Position numbers and translations under genes: made by a program. A stretch of 64,000 nt of DNA, taken from Hyphomicrobiales bacterium (GTDB taxonomy: Bacteria > Pseudomonadota > Alphaproteobacteria > Rhizobiales > Beijerinckiaceae). Shown here one piece after another: positions 25,985-34,713 of the stretch (its first letter is position 1; each line of letters begins with the position of its first letter). Where the stretch lies: contig JAIXSR010000089.1 in NCBI GenBank assembly GCA_027484605.1, positions 1 to 64,000 on the forward strand, written 5' to 3'. Under the pieces are notes generated by a model that was given only the letters and a program-made list of their open reading frames with translations, was not told where the DNA came from and did not search any database.

Positions 25985-26848
25985 ATGCGCGACATCTGGA
26001 ATCCGGCACTGCCGCTCTGGCAGCGCATTCTGCGCTTTCCCCTCACACGCCTCCTCCTGCTGGGTGGGATCATCCTCGTGATCATGGCGATCAGCGGGGA
26101 CAATCTCATCCGGCTGGCGGGCAGGCCCCTGTCCTCGATCGGTGTCACCATAGGACTGGCGTGCCTGGCCCTGGCGATCTATGCGGGCTATGCCCGGTTC
26201 ATCGAGGGCAAGCCGGCGCGCGAGCTCTCCCTCCCCGGGGCAGGCCGGGAATGGGCCACGGGCGCCATCGTCGGTGCCTGCCTCTATTCCCTCTCCGTGC
26301 TGGTCCTGATCGGGCTCGGCATGTACCGGATCGAGGGGCTGAACCCCTGGACCTATGTCATCCCGGCCATCGCTATGGCGCTGAGTTCGGGCATGTTCGA
26401 GGAATTGCTGTTCCGGGGCGTGCTGTTCCGCTCGGTCGAGGACATGTTCGGCAGCTGGATCGCGCTGATCGCCTCCTCCGCCGTGTTCGGCCTCGTGCAT
26501 CTGTTCAACGAGGCGGGAACGCTTGCCGGGGCGATCTATATCAGCATCGAGGCCGGTCTCCTGCTGGCCGCCTCCTTCATGCTGACCCGCCGCCTCTGGC
26601 TCGGCATCGGCTTCCACATGGCCTGGAACTACACCCAGTCGGCGATCTTTTCCGGCATCGTCTCCGGCAACAAGCCGGAACCGGGCCTGATCCGCTCCAA
26701 CATCAAGGGGCCCGACCTGCTGACCGGTGGCAGTTTCGGGCTTGAATCCTCGGTGATCGCCTTCTTCTTCTGCACCGCCACCGGCATCCTGCTGCTGGTC
26801 CTCGCCGTGCGGCGCGGAACCATGGTGCCGCCGGCCTGGAAGCGCTGA
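25985..26848 (+). CDS. CPBP-family intramembrane glutamic endopeptidase
   Basis: A 287-residue membrane protein with seven or eight hydrophobic segments. The ABI/CPBP motifs are present: EELLFRG (EExxxR, about 141-147), FGLVHLFN (FxxxH) and GFHMAWNYTQ (HxxxN-like). These residues form the glutamate/histidine active site shared with Rce1. The start ATG has AGGGGGA about eight bases upstream. It appears monocistronic and converges on the decarboxylase gene. Substrates of such bacterial CPBP proteases are mostly unknown. Confidence 0.88.
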   Translation: MRDIWNPALPLWQRILRFPLTRLLLLGGIILVIMAISGDNLIRLAGRPLSSIGVTIGLACLALAIYAGYARFIEGKPARELSLPGAGREWATGAIVGACLYSLSVLVLIGLGMYRIEGLNPWTYVIPAIAMALSSGMFEELLFRGVLFRSVEDMFGSWIALIASSAVFGLVHLFNEAGTLAGAIYISIEAGLLLAASFMLTRRLWLGIGFHMAWNYTQSAIFSGIVSGNKPEPGLIRSNIKGPDLLTGGSFGLESSVIAFFFCTATGILLLVLAVRRGTMVPPAWKR

Positions 26849-26886
26849 CCGAAGGAGCAGCGGCCCTGTCTCGCCAAGGGCGGGGC

Positions 26887-27282
26887 CTAGGCCTTTTCGG
26901 GCAGCGCGCCCTCGGCCTTCAGCACCTCATGGGCGGCCTTGAAGGCTTCGAGCCCGGCGGGAATGCCGGAATAGACCGTGGCATGGAGCAGGATTTCCTT
27001 GATCTCCTCCACCGTCACGCCATTGGCGAGCGCGCCCTTCACATGCAGCTTCAGTTCGGCCGGCTTGGACAGCGCGGTCAGCATGGCCAAGTTTAGCATC
27101 GAGCGCGTCTTGAGGTCGAGGCCCGGCCGCGTCCAGGCATAGCCCCAGCACCATTCGGTGGTGATCCGCTGGAAGGCCATCATGAAATCATCGGCCCTGG
27201 CGAGGGAGCCATCCACGTAATCGGCGCCGAGCACCTCGCGGCGGACCTTCAGGCCTTTTTCGAATTGGTCGCTCTCTGCCAT
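26887..27282 (-). CDS. 4-carboxymuconolactone decarboxylase-family protein
   Basis: A 131-residue PcaC/AhpD-like protein (FEKGLKVRREVLGADYVDGSLARADDFM; EWCWGYAWTRPGLDLKTRSMLNLAML; HVKGALANGVTVEEIKEILLHATVYSGIP). The length and the WCWGYAW segment match PcaC, which decarboxylates 4-carboxymuconolactone in the protocatechuate branch of the beta-ketoadipate pathway. The CxxC of AhpD peroxidases is absent. AGGAG lies six or seven bases before the ATG. No other pca genes are in the window; the next upstream gene is an old-yellow-enzyme on the same strand. The true substrate is therefore uncertain. Confidence 0.8.
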   Translation of the reverse strand: MAESDQFEKGLKVRREVLGADYVDGSLARADDFMMAFQRITTEWCWGYAWTRPGLDLKTRSMLNLAMLTALSKPAELKLHVKGALANGVTVEEIKEILLHATVYSGIPAGLEAFKAAHEVLKAEGALPEKA

Positions 27283-27346
27283 GGCTGTCTCCTGATCTGG
27301 CACGGAAAAGGGCCATGGGCCCGGAAAAGGGCGCGGGCGCAGCGTG

Positions 27347-28465
27347 TCACACCGGGCGGAAGAGATCGCGATGGCGCGAGGGCTGCGACCGCACATATTG
27401 CGGCGCCGCCGCGATGCGTGCACCGAGATGCGCCGCCGCATGCCAGGGCCAGCGCGGATCGAACAGGATCGTCCGGGCGAGGCCGACCATGTCGGCATCG
27501 CCGTTGGCGATGATGGCCTCGGCATGCTCGAATTCCGTGATGAGGCCCACGGCCACGACCGGCAGGCCGACAGCCTCGCGGATCTTCCGCGCCAGCGGCA
27601 CCTGATAGCCCGGGCCGATCGGAATCGATGCGCGCGGATCGATCCCGCCGCTCGAGACATTGATCGCCGCACAGCCGCGTTGCTTCAACGCCCGGGCGAA
27701 GGCAATCGTGCTGTCGATGTCCCAGCCGCCCTCCAGCCAGTCCGTCGCGGAAACGCGCAAACTGACCGGGCGTTCCGCGGGGAAGGCCGCGCGCACCGCA
27801 TCGAAGATTTCAAGCGGGAAGCGCATGCGGTTCTCGAGGCTGCCGCCATAGGCGTCCTCGCGGCGGTTGGAGATCGGCGACAGGAAACTGTGCAGGAGAT
27901 AGCCATGCGCGGCATGGACCTGCAGCCCGTCCAGGCCGAGCCGCGCCGCGCGCCGGGCCGCCGCCGCGAAAGCATCGCGGATCCGCTCCATGCCCGCCCG
28001 GTCGAGGATGGTGGAGGGGCGATCGCCCTCGATCATCGGATGGGCGCTGGGCGCGACGGACTGCCAGCCTTCGGCCGCGTCGGGCGGGATCTGCCGCCCG
28101 CCCCGCCAGGGCCGCTCCGACGAGGCCTTGCGTCCGGCATGCCCAAGTTGCAGCACGAGCGGGATGTCCGACCAGGCGCGGACACCCTCCAGCATCGCCT
28201 TCATCGCCGCTTCGGTCGCATCGTCGTAGAGCCCGACACAGGCCGGTGTGATGCGGCCGATCGGCTCGACCGCAGTCGCCTCGATGGTCAGCGCGCCGGC
28301 CCCGGACTGGGCAAGCATCCCGTAATGCTGGATATGCCAGGCATTCATGCAGCCATCGGCTGCGGAATACTGGCACATCGGGGAAATGACGATCCGGTTG
28401 CGGAGCTCGATGCCGCTGACATGCAGCGGCGTGAAGAGATGCGATGACGCCAAGGGGATGCTCAT
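27347..28465 (-). CDS. NADH:flavin oxidoreductase, old-yellow-enzyme family (YqjM-like)
   Basis: A 372-residue FMN-dependent ene-reductase with a TIM-barrel fold. Markers are SPMCQYSAADG (the Cys that tunes FMN in YqjM-type enzymes), LQLGHAGRKAS (His pair position), VHAAHGYLLHSFLSPISNRR and DAYGGSLENRMRF. It reduces activated C=C bonds with NAD(P)H. The start at 28465 is the ATG nearest the conserved LFTPL; an in-frame ATG at 28519 exists and neither has a good ribosome-binding site. It is divergent from the sigma-54-dependent Bug gene, and the enhancer-like palindromes lie about 110 bases from its start. Confidence 0.87.
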   Translation of the reverse strand: MSIPLASSHLFTPLHVSGIELRNRIVISPMCQYSAADGCMNAWHIQHYGMLAQSGAGALTIEATAVEPIGRITPACVGLYDDATEAAMKAMLEGVRAWSDIPLVLQLGHAGRKASSERPWRGGRQIPPDAAEGWQSVAPSAHPMIEGDRPSTILDRAGMERIRDAFAAAARRAARLGLDGLQVHAAHGYLLHSFLSPISNRREDAYGGSLENRMRFPLEIFDAVRAAFPAERPVSLRVSATDWLEGGWDIDSTIAFARALKQRGCAAINVSSGGIDPRASIPIGPGYQVPLARKIREAVGLPVVAVGLITEFEHAEAIIANGDADMVGLARTILFDPRWPWHAAAHLGARIAAAPQYVRSQPSRHRDLFRPV

Positions 28466-28571
28466 CCGTGCTGGGGGTGCGCCGGCAGGGTGGCGAAGGG
28501 CCGGCACCGCATTATGCATGGGGCATCGGGTGAGACAATCCGGGATTCCGCACCGGCCTCCGGGGCGCGGC

Positions 28572-28590
28572 CCGGCGGATTTCCGCCGGC
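28572..28590. promoter_or_regulatory. Enhancer-like palindrome 1 (candidate DctD-type activator site)
   Basis: CCGGCGGA-TT-TCCGCCGG (28572-28589) is a perfect 18-base palindrome. Its core recurs exactly 32 bases downstream. It lies about 125-140 bases before the predicted sigma-54 start point, the usual place for an NtrC/DctD upstream activating sequence. Confidence 0.55.
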
Positions 28591-28603
28591 CATGCCGGGC
28601 GTC

Positions 28604-28622
28604 GCGGCGGGTTTCCGCCGGC
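28604..28622. promoter_or_regulatory. Enhancer-like palindrome 2
   Basis: CGGCGGGTTTCCGCCGGCC (28605-28623) matches the first site in 18 of 19 positions. The 32-base spacing equals three helical turns, which would place two activator dimers on the same face of the DNA. Confidence 0.55.
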
Positions 28623-28685
28623 CCTGAAGGCCGGGCGCGCCGAAAAAGGGCCGTGGATCCGGGCGAAATGCCGGCCTTGCCGCTC

Positions 28686-28701
28686 TGGCACGATCCATGC
28701 T
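28686..28701 (+). promoter_or_regulatory. Sigma-54 promoter
   Basis: TGGCACG-ATCC-ATGCT matches the consensus TGGCACG-N4-TTGCW with one mismatch and correct GG to GC spacing (12 bases from G28688 to C28700). It predicts a transcript start near 28712, 47 bases before the Bug-protein ATG. A sigma-54 activator gene lies in the same cluster. Confidence 0.7.
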
Positions 28702-28758
28702 GGTCCAGAGGCGGAAATGCGCCGCATGACAAGGCGCATCCGCCAAGGGAGATGACCC

Positions 28759-29739
28759 ATGTTCAAGCCGATCCGCCTGCTCGCCGCCTCGATTCTGGCC
28801 CTGTTGCCGGCCAGTGCAGCCCTCGCCCAGGCCTATCCGTCCAAGCCCGTCACGCTGATCGGGCCTTTCGCGGCCGGCGGCCCGACCGACACCATCGCCC
28901 GGCTTTATGGCGAGCAGCTCTCGAAGGCGCTCGGCCAGCCCTTCCTTGTCGAGAATGTCGTCGGCGCCGGCGGGGTGACGGGCACCAACCGCGCGGTCAA
29001 GGCGACGGCCGATGGCTACACATTCCTGGTCCACAATGTCGCGCCGCATGTCGCCGGCCCGGCCCTCTATGCCGGCGCCACCTACAACCCGGTCGAGGAT
29101 TTCGAACCGGTCGCCTCGCTGGCGGAAGCCGCGATCTATGTTGTCGTGCGGAAGGACTTCCCCGCGAAGACGCTCAAGGAATTCCTCGATTACGGCAAGG
29201 CCAACCCGGGCAAGATCAGCTTTGCCTCGGCCGGTTCGGGCTCGGCCACGCATCTCGCCTGCGAGCTGCTGAAGCTCAGGGCCGGCATCGACATGCTGCA
29301 TGTGCCCTATCGCGGCACCGGCCCGGCCCTGAATGACCTGGTTTCCGGCAAGGTCGACATGATGTGCGACCAGGGGCTCAATGTCGGTGCCCAGCTCAAG
29401 GCAGACGCCGTCCGCGCCCTCGCCATCGCGCAGGACAGCCGCTCGGCCGCCTTCCCGGACGTGCCGACCACGCAGGAAGCCGGCCTCGCAGGCCTGACGG
29501 TCAATGCCTCGACCGCGATCTACGCGCCGAAGGGCACGCCGGCGCCGGTGATCAAGGCCCTGTCCGACGCGCTCGACCAGGCCGGCCGCTCCGAGCTGAT
29601 CAAGCAGCGGCTCGAGCAGCTGGTTTCCGAACGCCCCTCGGGCGACCGCATGACGCCGGCCGGCCTCAAGCGCTTCACGGCCGAGGAATTTGCCAAATGG
29701 ACAACCACCATCAAGTCCTCTGGCATCAAGGTCAACTGA
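28759..29739 (+). CDS. Bug-family tripartite tricarboxylate-type binding protein (TctC-like)
   Basis: A 326-residue periplasmic binding protein: signal peptide (ending near AALAQ), then YPSKPVTLIGPFAAGGPTDT, the standard Bug start. GTGPALNDLVSGKVDMMCDQ and the FPDVPTTQEAGL segment are further family signatures. These proteins bind carboxylates or related compounds. AAGGGAGATG lies just before the ATG. No tctA/tctB membrane genes are adjacent, so it is an orphan that either shares a transporter or serves as a sensor for the kinase encoded next. The sigma-54 promoter upstream implies induction by the downstream two-component system. Confidence 0.88.
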   Translation: MFKPIRLLAASILALLPASAALAQAYPSKPVTLIGPFAAGGPTDTIARLYGEQLSKALGQPFLVENVVGAGGVTGTNRAVKATADGYTFLVHNVAPHVAGPALYAGATYNPVEDFEPVASLAEAAIYVVVRKDFPAKTLKEFLDYGKANPGKISFASAGSGSATHLACELLKLRAGIDMLHVPYRGTGPALNDLVSGKVDMMCDQGLNVGAQLKADAVRALAIAQDSRSAAFPDVPTTQEAGLAGLTVNASTAIYAPKGTPAPVIKALSDALDQAGRSELIKQRLEQLVSERPSGDRMTPAGLKRFTAEEFAKWTTTIKSSGIKVN

Positions 29740-29788
29740 GGTCTATGTCAGCCCGGCGGGTCTTCCGGCCCGTGCGGGGTGATGGATC

Positions 29789-31573
29789 GTGCAGCGATCA
29801 CGTGGGCATCTGACGACCGGCATGGCATCCGCCCTGATGGCGGGTGCCGTGCTGCTTCTGGCAGTCGGCGCCTGGCTCTGGGCCTGGCGCTGGACCGGCC
29901 AGACCATCGTCGACGGCGCCCGTGACCGGCTGGCCCTGTATGAAACCTCGCTCGATGCCGCAGTCGAGCGCTTCCGCTACCTGCCCGAATTCATGGCCCT
30001 GACCGAGCCCGTCCGGGCCCTGCTCGATGCCCCGGCCGAGGAAGCCCGGGCAGCCGAGGCCAATGCCCATCTTCTCCGCATCGCCCGCTCGGCCGGCGCC
30101 GACGTGCTCTTCGTGATGAATGCAGACGGGCTGACCCTCGCAGCCAGCAATGCCGGCGAGCCCACCTCCTTCGTCGGCCAGAACTATGCCTTCCGGCCCT
30201 ATTATCGCTCGGCGATCGAAAGCGGGGCCGGCCGGTACTACGCAGTCGGCGCGACAACCGGGAAGCCCGGCTATTTCCTCGCCTCCCGGATCGACGGGCC
30301 GCTGGGCCCGCTTGGCGTGGCCGTGGTGAAGGTCGACCTTTCGCCCCTCGAGGCGGAATGGCGGCGCACGGCCGAGAAGGTGGCGCTGGTCGACCAGCAG
30401 GGCGTGGTCTTCCTCGCCACCGATCCGGCCTGGCTCTACCACCCTTTGGCGCCCCTGACGGCCGAGGCGCTGCATTACCTTGAGGAAACGCGGAAATACG
30501 GCTCGCCGCCGCAGCTCGGCCCGCCGCTGACGCAGGGCAGCAGCCGCCGCGCCGGGCTGGCGCTGGCCACGCTCGAACCGGCCCCGGGCCGTGCCGAGAC
30601 CCTGTTCGAACTGGCCCATCCCCTGCCTGGCCATGGCTGGCGGCTGATGCTGCTGGCCCCCGTGACGCGGGCAAACGAGATGGCCTCGCTGGCGGCATTC
30701 TCGGTGCTTGTCCTCGGCCTCGTCGCCTTCCTCGTCAGCACCATCCTCGGCCAGCGCCGGGCCCATGCCCGTGCGCGGGAACGCGCTCATGCCGAGCTGG
30801 AACAGCGGGTCGAGGAACGCACCCTCGCCCTGCGGCAGGCGCAGGACGGGCTGGTCCAGAGCGCGAAACTGGCCGGCCTCGGCCAGGGCCTTGCCGGCAT
30901 TGCGCATGAAATGGCGCAGCCGCTCGCGGCAATGCGCGTCTCGCTGGCCAGCCTCGCCCATTTCATCGGCGCGGGTGACAAGGCAAAGGCGCAGGGCACG
31001 GCCGAGGGGCTTGCCGCGATTGCCGACCGGGTGGAGAAGCTCGCCGCGCAGCTGCGCAACTTTGCCCGGCCGGATACCGAGACGCCACGGCAGGTCAGCC
31101 TGCAGGACCTTGCCCATGGCGCCCTCTCGCTGATCGAGCACCGCCTGAAGGCGCAGGAGATCCGGCTGGAGCGCCATTTTCCGGCCGAGCCTGTGCTGGT
31201 CGAGGCCCGGCCCAACCGGCTCGAACAGGTGATCGTCAATCTGCTCGCGAATGCGATCGATGCCAGCGAGGAGGCCGCACGCCACGCGCCGGGCGCGCGC
31301 CGCATCGATGTCGTCCTTGCCCTCGAAGGCGAAGAGGCCTGCCTCCGCGTCGAGGACGAGGGAAGCGGCCTCGGCGATCTGCCGCCGGACCGGCTGTTCG
31401 AGCCCTTCTTCTCCACCAAGGCGACCGGGCGCGGGCTGGGGCTTGGCTTGTCGATCTCGCGTGGCATCATGGCCGAGCATCGCGGCCAGCTTCGCCTCGC
31501 ATCGCGGGCCGGCGGCGGCGTCGCGGCCGAACTCCGCCTGCCGCGCCTGCACAGGGAGAATGCTGCCCGATGA
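29789..31573 (+). CDS. DctB-like sensor histidine kinase
   Basis: A 594-residue membrane kinase. The first membrane segment (about 12-30) is followed by a periplasmic double-Cache domain with the DctB hallmark NYAFRPYYRSAIESGAGRYY and TGKPGYFLASRI. Membrane segment 2 (about 290-312) and a coiled-coil (ARAHAELEQRVEERTLALRQ) follow. The kinase core has H-box AGIAHEMAQPLAAMR, N-box RLEQVIVNLLANAIDA, G1 VEDEGSGLG, F-box LFEPFFSTK and G2 GRGLGLGLSIS. It overlaps the response-regulator gene by four bases (ATGA). It probably senses a carboxylate, directly or through the Bug protein. Confidence 0.92.
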   Translation: MQRSRGHLTTGMASALMAGAVLLLAVGAWLWAWRWTGQTIVDGARDRLALYETSLDAAVERFRYLPEFMALTEPVRALLDAPAEEARAAEANAHLLRIARSAGADVLFVMNADGLTLAASNAGEPTSFVGQNYAFRPYYRSAIESGAGRYYAVGATTGKPGYFLASRIDGPLGPLGVAVVKVDLSPLEAEWRRTAEKVALVDQQGVVFLATDPAWLYHPLAPLTAEALHYLEETRKYGSPPQLGPPLTQGSSRRAGLALATLEPAPGRAETLFELAHPLPGHGWRLMLLAPVTRANEMASLAAFSVLVLGLVAFLVSTILGQRRAHARARERAHAELEQRVEERTLALRQAQDGLVQSAKLAGLGQGLAGIAHEMAQPLAAMRVSLASLAHFIGAGDKAKAQGTAEGLAAIADRVEKLAAQLRNFARPDTETPRQVSLQDLAHGALSLIEHRLKAQEIRLERHFPAEPVLVEARPNRLEQVIVNLLANAIDASEEAARHAPGARRIDVVLALEGEEACLRVEDEGSGLGDLPPDRLFEPFFSTKATGRGLGLGLSISRGIMAEHRGQLRLASRAGGGVAAELRLPRLHRENAAR

Positions 31574-32952
31574 GCCTGCCGCCCGCACCGCCCGCACCCG
31601 GCCGGATCCTCGTCGTCGAGGATGACCGCATGGTCCGCCATGCCCTGGTGGAATGGCTCGGCATTGCCGGCCACGACGTCACCGAGGCCGAGGATGCCGA
31701 GGCCGCCTTGGCGGAGATCCGGCGCGCGGAGCCGGAGCTCGTCCTGTCGGATATCCGTATGCCCGGCCTGTCGGGGCTCGACCTGCTCGAACGCATCCGC
31801 GCCCTCGATCCCGACCTTCCGGTGATCCTCGTCACCGGCCATGGCGATGTGCCGATGGCGGTCTCGGCCATGCAGCGGGGCGCCCATGACTTCGTCAGCA
31901 AACCCTATGATCCCGGCCATCTCGCCGCGATCATCGCGCGCGGCCTGGCCTTGCGCCGCATGCGGGCCGAACTGGCCAGCCTGCGCGGCGGCGGCCCGGG
32001 AACCGGCCCGATCGAGGCCAGGCTGATCGGGCCGTCCCGGGTTATGGAGATCGTCAGGCGGCAGGCGCTGAAGCTCGCGCCCCTCCCGGTCGATGTGTTG
32101 CTGGTCGGCGAGACCGGCACAGGCAAGGATGTGCTGGCAGAAGCACTCCATGCCGCCAGCCCGAGGGCGCGCGGCCCCTTCGTGGCGCTGAACTGCGCCG
32201 CGATCCCCGCCGATCTCGCGGAGAGCGAGCTGTTCGGCCATGAGGAAGGCGCCTTCACCGGCACACGGGGCGCCCGGGCCGGCAAGTTCGAGGCGGCACA
32301 GGGCGGCACGATCTTCCTCGACGAGATCGAGAGCATGCCGTTGGCGCTGCAGGCCAAGGTCCTGCGCGTCCTGCAGGACCGGCAGGTCGAGCGGCTTGGT
32401 TCGAACCGGCCGCGCCCGCTCGATCTCCGCATCATCGCCGCGACAAAGGCCGATCTCCGCGCTTCAGGCGAGGCGGGGCAGTTCCGGGCCGACCTGTTCT
32501 ACCGGCTCGCGGGCGCGGAACTGCACCTGCCCCCCCTCCGCACGCGGGAGCAGGATGCCCTGCTGCTCTTCGAGCTTTTCGCCAGCCGCGCCGCCCGCAG
32601 CCAGAACCTGCCGACGCCGCAGATCGGCCTCGCCGACCGCGATGCGATCCTTTCCCATGCCTGGCCCGGCAATGTCCGCGAACTCAAAAGCGTCGCCGAG
32701 CGCTTCGCCTATGGCCTGATCGAGGCCCCGGACGGGCTGGCGCGGCTCCTCCTCGGCGCCCGGGCACCGGAGGGCGCGGCGCTCGGCCTGATCCCGCGGC
32801 TTGAGGAATTCGAGCGCATGCTTATCGGAGCCGCTCTGGCGGAAACCGGCGGCACCGTCTCTGCAGCCGCCGAGCGTCTGGGCCTGCCGCGCCGGACGCT
32901 CAGCGACCGCATGGCCCGGCTGGGCATGGCCCCACGGGAAACCGGCGGCTGA
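31570..32952 (+). CDS. DctD-like sigma-54-dependent response regulator
   Basis: A 460-residue NtrC-family activator. The receiver domain (about 10-130) has acidic pocket VVEDD, phospho-acceptor Asp in LVLSDIRMPG and Lys in VSKPYD. The AAA+ domain has Walker A GETGTGKD, sigma-54 contact loop GAFTGTRG (last residue differs from the usual GAFTGA) and Walker B GGTIFLDEI. The C-terminal Fis-like helix-turn-helix is GTVSAAAERLGLPRRTLSDRM (split). It should act on the sigma-54 promoter ahead of the Bug gene, where two phased palindromes lie upstream. Cotranslated with the kinase. Confidence 0.92.
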   Translation: MSLPPAPPAPGRILVVEDDRMVRHALVEWLGIAGHDVTEAEDAEAALAEIRRAEPELVLSDIRMPGLSGLDLLERIRALDPDLPVILVTGHGDVPMAVSAMQRGAHDFVSKPYDPGHLAAIIARGLALRRMRAELASLRGGGPGTGPIEARLIGPSRVMEIVRRQALKLAPLPVDVLLVGETGTGKDVLAEALHAASPRARGPFVALNCAAIPADLAESELFGHEEGAFTGTRGARAGKFEAAQGGTIFLDEIESMPLALQAKVLRVLQDRQVERLGSNRPRPLDLRIIAATKADLRASGEAGQFRADLFYRLAGAELHLPPLRTREQDALLLFELFASRAARSQNLPTPQIGLADRDAILSHAWPGNVRELKSVAERFAYGLIEAPDGLARLLLGARAPEGAALGLIPRLEEFERMLIGAALAETGGTVSAAAERLGLPRRTLSDRMARLGMAPRETGG

Positions 32953-32967
32953 GCGGAGCCGGGCTGG

Positions 32968-33690
32968 TCACCCCGCCTGGAGCCGCGCCGTCAGGCGGGA
33001 GGCAGAGGCAAGGACGAGAGCCGTGAGCCCCGGCATATCCGCCACGTCGAACCGGGTGATCGGGCCGGACAGGCCAACGGCGCCCATGAGCCGCCCTCCC
33101 TCGCCGAAGACGGGCGCGGCAACGGCCGCACTGTCCGGGTCGCGCTCGCCCCGCGACACGGCATGGCCCGCCGCCCGGATCTCGGCCGCGCGCGGATGCC
33201 CGGTGCCGGACCAGGCCGCCAGCACATGGCCGCTCGCGCCGATGCCGAGTGGCAGGAGGCTGCCTTCCTCGAGATGGGAGCGCAGCGCGCGCGGGCCATT
33301 GACACGGTAGAGGCAAAGCCGTGCCTCGCCCTCGCGGATGTAGAAGGCTGCCGTCTCGCCGGATTCCCGGGAGAGATGCTGCAATTCGGGCCGGATCACC
33401 CCCTCGAGCGGAAAGCCGAGCCGGTAGATCCGTGCCATGGGCAGCACCGCCGGGCCGAGCCGGAACCGGCCATCGGCCTCGCGCCGGAGAAAGCCGAACC
33501 GCTCCAGCGATCCGGATAGCCGGAGGACCGTGCTGGGATATTGCCCCGCCGCCCCGGCCAGTTCCTTGAGGGTGAGATGCGTGCGCCCCTCGCCGAAACA
33601 GGCAAGCAGCGCCAGCGCGCGCTCCACCGCCTCGACGCGCGGCAATTCCGACACATCCCCTTTCCGAAGCTTGGGCGGTCGCCCGGCCAT
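32968..33690 (-). CDS. IclR-family transcriptional regulator
   Basis: A 240-residue regulator with an N-terminal winged helix (VEAVERALALLACFGEGRTHLTLKELAGAAGQYPSTVLRLSGSLE, split) and a GAF-like effector domain (YIREGEARLCLYRVNGPRALRSHLEEGSLLPLGIGASGHVLAAW). It is divergent from the HMG-CoA-lyase-like gene, with a perfect palindrome in the 84-base gap. It probably represses the lyase/CoA-transferase operon until a pathway acid binds. The GGGG run before ATG 33690 serves as ribosome-binding site. Confidence 0.9.
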   Translation of the reverse strand: MAGRPPKLRKGDVSELPRVEAVERALALLACFGEGRTHLTLKELAGAAGQYPSTVLRLSGSLERFGFLRREADGRFRLGPAVLPMARIYRLGFPLEGVIRPELQHLSRESGETAAFYIREGEARLCLYRVNGPRALRSHLEEGSLLPLGIGASGHVLAAWSGTGHPRAAEIRAAGHAVSRGERDPDSAAVAAPVFGEGGRLMGAVGLSGPITRFDVADMPGLTALVLASASRLTARLQAG

Positions 33691-33742
33691 GATCTCCCCC
33701 TCGCCGCGCTTGACGGCAGCCTGATGATGGTATTTTCTAAAA

Positions 33743-33760
33743 ACAGAATAATAATTCTGT
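33743..33760. promoter_or_regulatory. IclR-type operator
   Basis: ACAGAAT-AATA-ATTCTGT is a perfect palindrome with 7-base arms, close in form to known IclR-family sites (GGAAATnATTTCC-like). A second partial inverted repeat (AATTCT...AGAATT, 33753-33771) overlaps it. It lies 14 bases before the lyase start codon. Confidence 0.6.
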
Positions 33761-33774
33761 CCAGAAGAATTTTG

Positions 33775-34713
33775 ATGCATCATCCCGGAATCATCATCAG
33801 CGAGGTCGGCCCGCGCGACGGGCTGCAAAGCATCGCCCGCACCATGCCGACCGAGGCGAAGCAGCTCTGGATCCGCGCCCTCGCCGCGGCCGGCCTGCGG
33901 GAAATCGAGGTCGGCTCCTTCGTCAACCCGAAGCGCCTGCCACAGATGGCGGATACCGCCGCCATCGTGGCCGATGCCATCACCCTGCCCGGCCTGTCGG
34001 TGATCGCGCTCGTGCCGAACCTCGTCGGCGCGGAACGGGCCTTCGCCGCCGGCGCGCACCGGGTCTCGATGCCGGTCTCCGTCTCGGAATCGCATTCGCG
34101 CCAGAACATCAACCGCAGCCCCGAGGAAGCGATTGCCCAAGTGCAGGCGGTGGCTGCCTTGCGGCGCAGCCTGCCGGATGCGGCGGATCGCGGCGTCGAG
34201 GTCGGGCTGTCGACGGCCTTCGGCTGCACGATCGAGGGCCCGGTCGCGGAGGACCGCGTGATCCGGCTGGCCGTGCTGGCGGCGGAAGCGGGCGCGGATT
34301 CCGTGGGCCTGTCCGACACAACCGGCATGGGCAATCCGGCGCAGGTCCGGCGGCTCTTCACCCGGCTCCGCGCCGAACTGGGCAGCAAGGCCGGCGGCGC
34401 GCATCTCCACAATACGCGCGGCCAGGGCCTCGCCAATGTCGTCGCGGCTCTGGAAGCCGGCGTGACCACCTTCGATTCCTCGCTGGCGGGCCTCGGCGGC
34501 TGTCCCTATGCCCCGGGCGCGACGGGCAACATCGTGACGGAGGATCTCGTCTTCATGCTGGAATCCTCGGGTCTGACCACCGGAATCGATATCGACGGCC
34601 TCGTCGCAGCGCGCGCCATCCTGGCCGAGGCGCTGCCGGGCGAGCCGCTTTACGGCCATGTGGCCGAGGCTGGCCTGCCCAAGGGCTTCCAATATGCCGG
34701 AGACCGGGCATGA
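33775..34713 (+). CDS. Hydroxymethylglutaryl-CoA lyase-like enzyme
   Basis: A 312-residue HMGL-like TIM-barrel lyase. The sequence has IISEVGPRDGLQ (catalytic Arg and metal Asp), HLHNTRGQGL (HxH metal ligands) and GLGGCPYAPGATGN (catalytic-loop Cys). Such enzymes split 3-hydroxy-3-methylglutaryl-CoA or related branched 3-hydroxyacyl-CoA esters (for example citramalyl-CoA). Its end overlaps the CoA-transferase start by four bases, so the pair probably activates and then cleaves a dicarboxylic hydroxy acid. ATG 33775 was chosen as the only Met before the conserved start. Confidence 0.87.
   Translation: MHHPGIIISEVGPRDGLQSIARTMPTEAKQLWIRALAAAGLREIEVGSFVNPKRLPQMADTAAIVADAITLPGLSVIALVPNLVGAERAFAAGAHRVSMPVSVSESHSRQNINRSPEEAIAQVQAVAALRRSLPDAADRGVEVGLSTAFGCTIEGPVAEDRVIRLAVLAAEAGADSVGLSDTTGMGNPAQVRRLFTRLRAELGSKAGGAHLHNTRGQGLANVVAALEAGVTTFDSSLAGLGGCPYAPGATGNIVTEDLVFMLESSGLTTGIDIDGLVAARAILAEALPGEPLYGHVAEAGLPKGFQYAGDRA

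Noticed and set aside
28466-28758. Upstream extension of the old-yellow-enzyme gene to 28732
   Set aside because: It would run through the enhancer palindromes and sigma-54 promoter; known family proteins begin near the LFTPL motif, consistent with the start at 28465.
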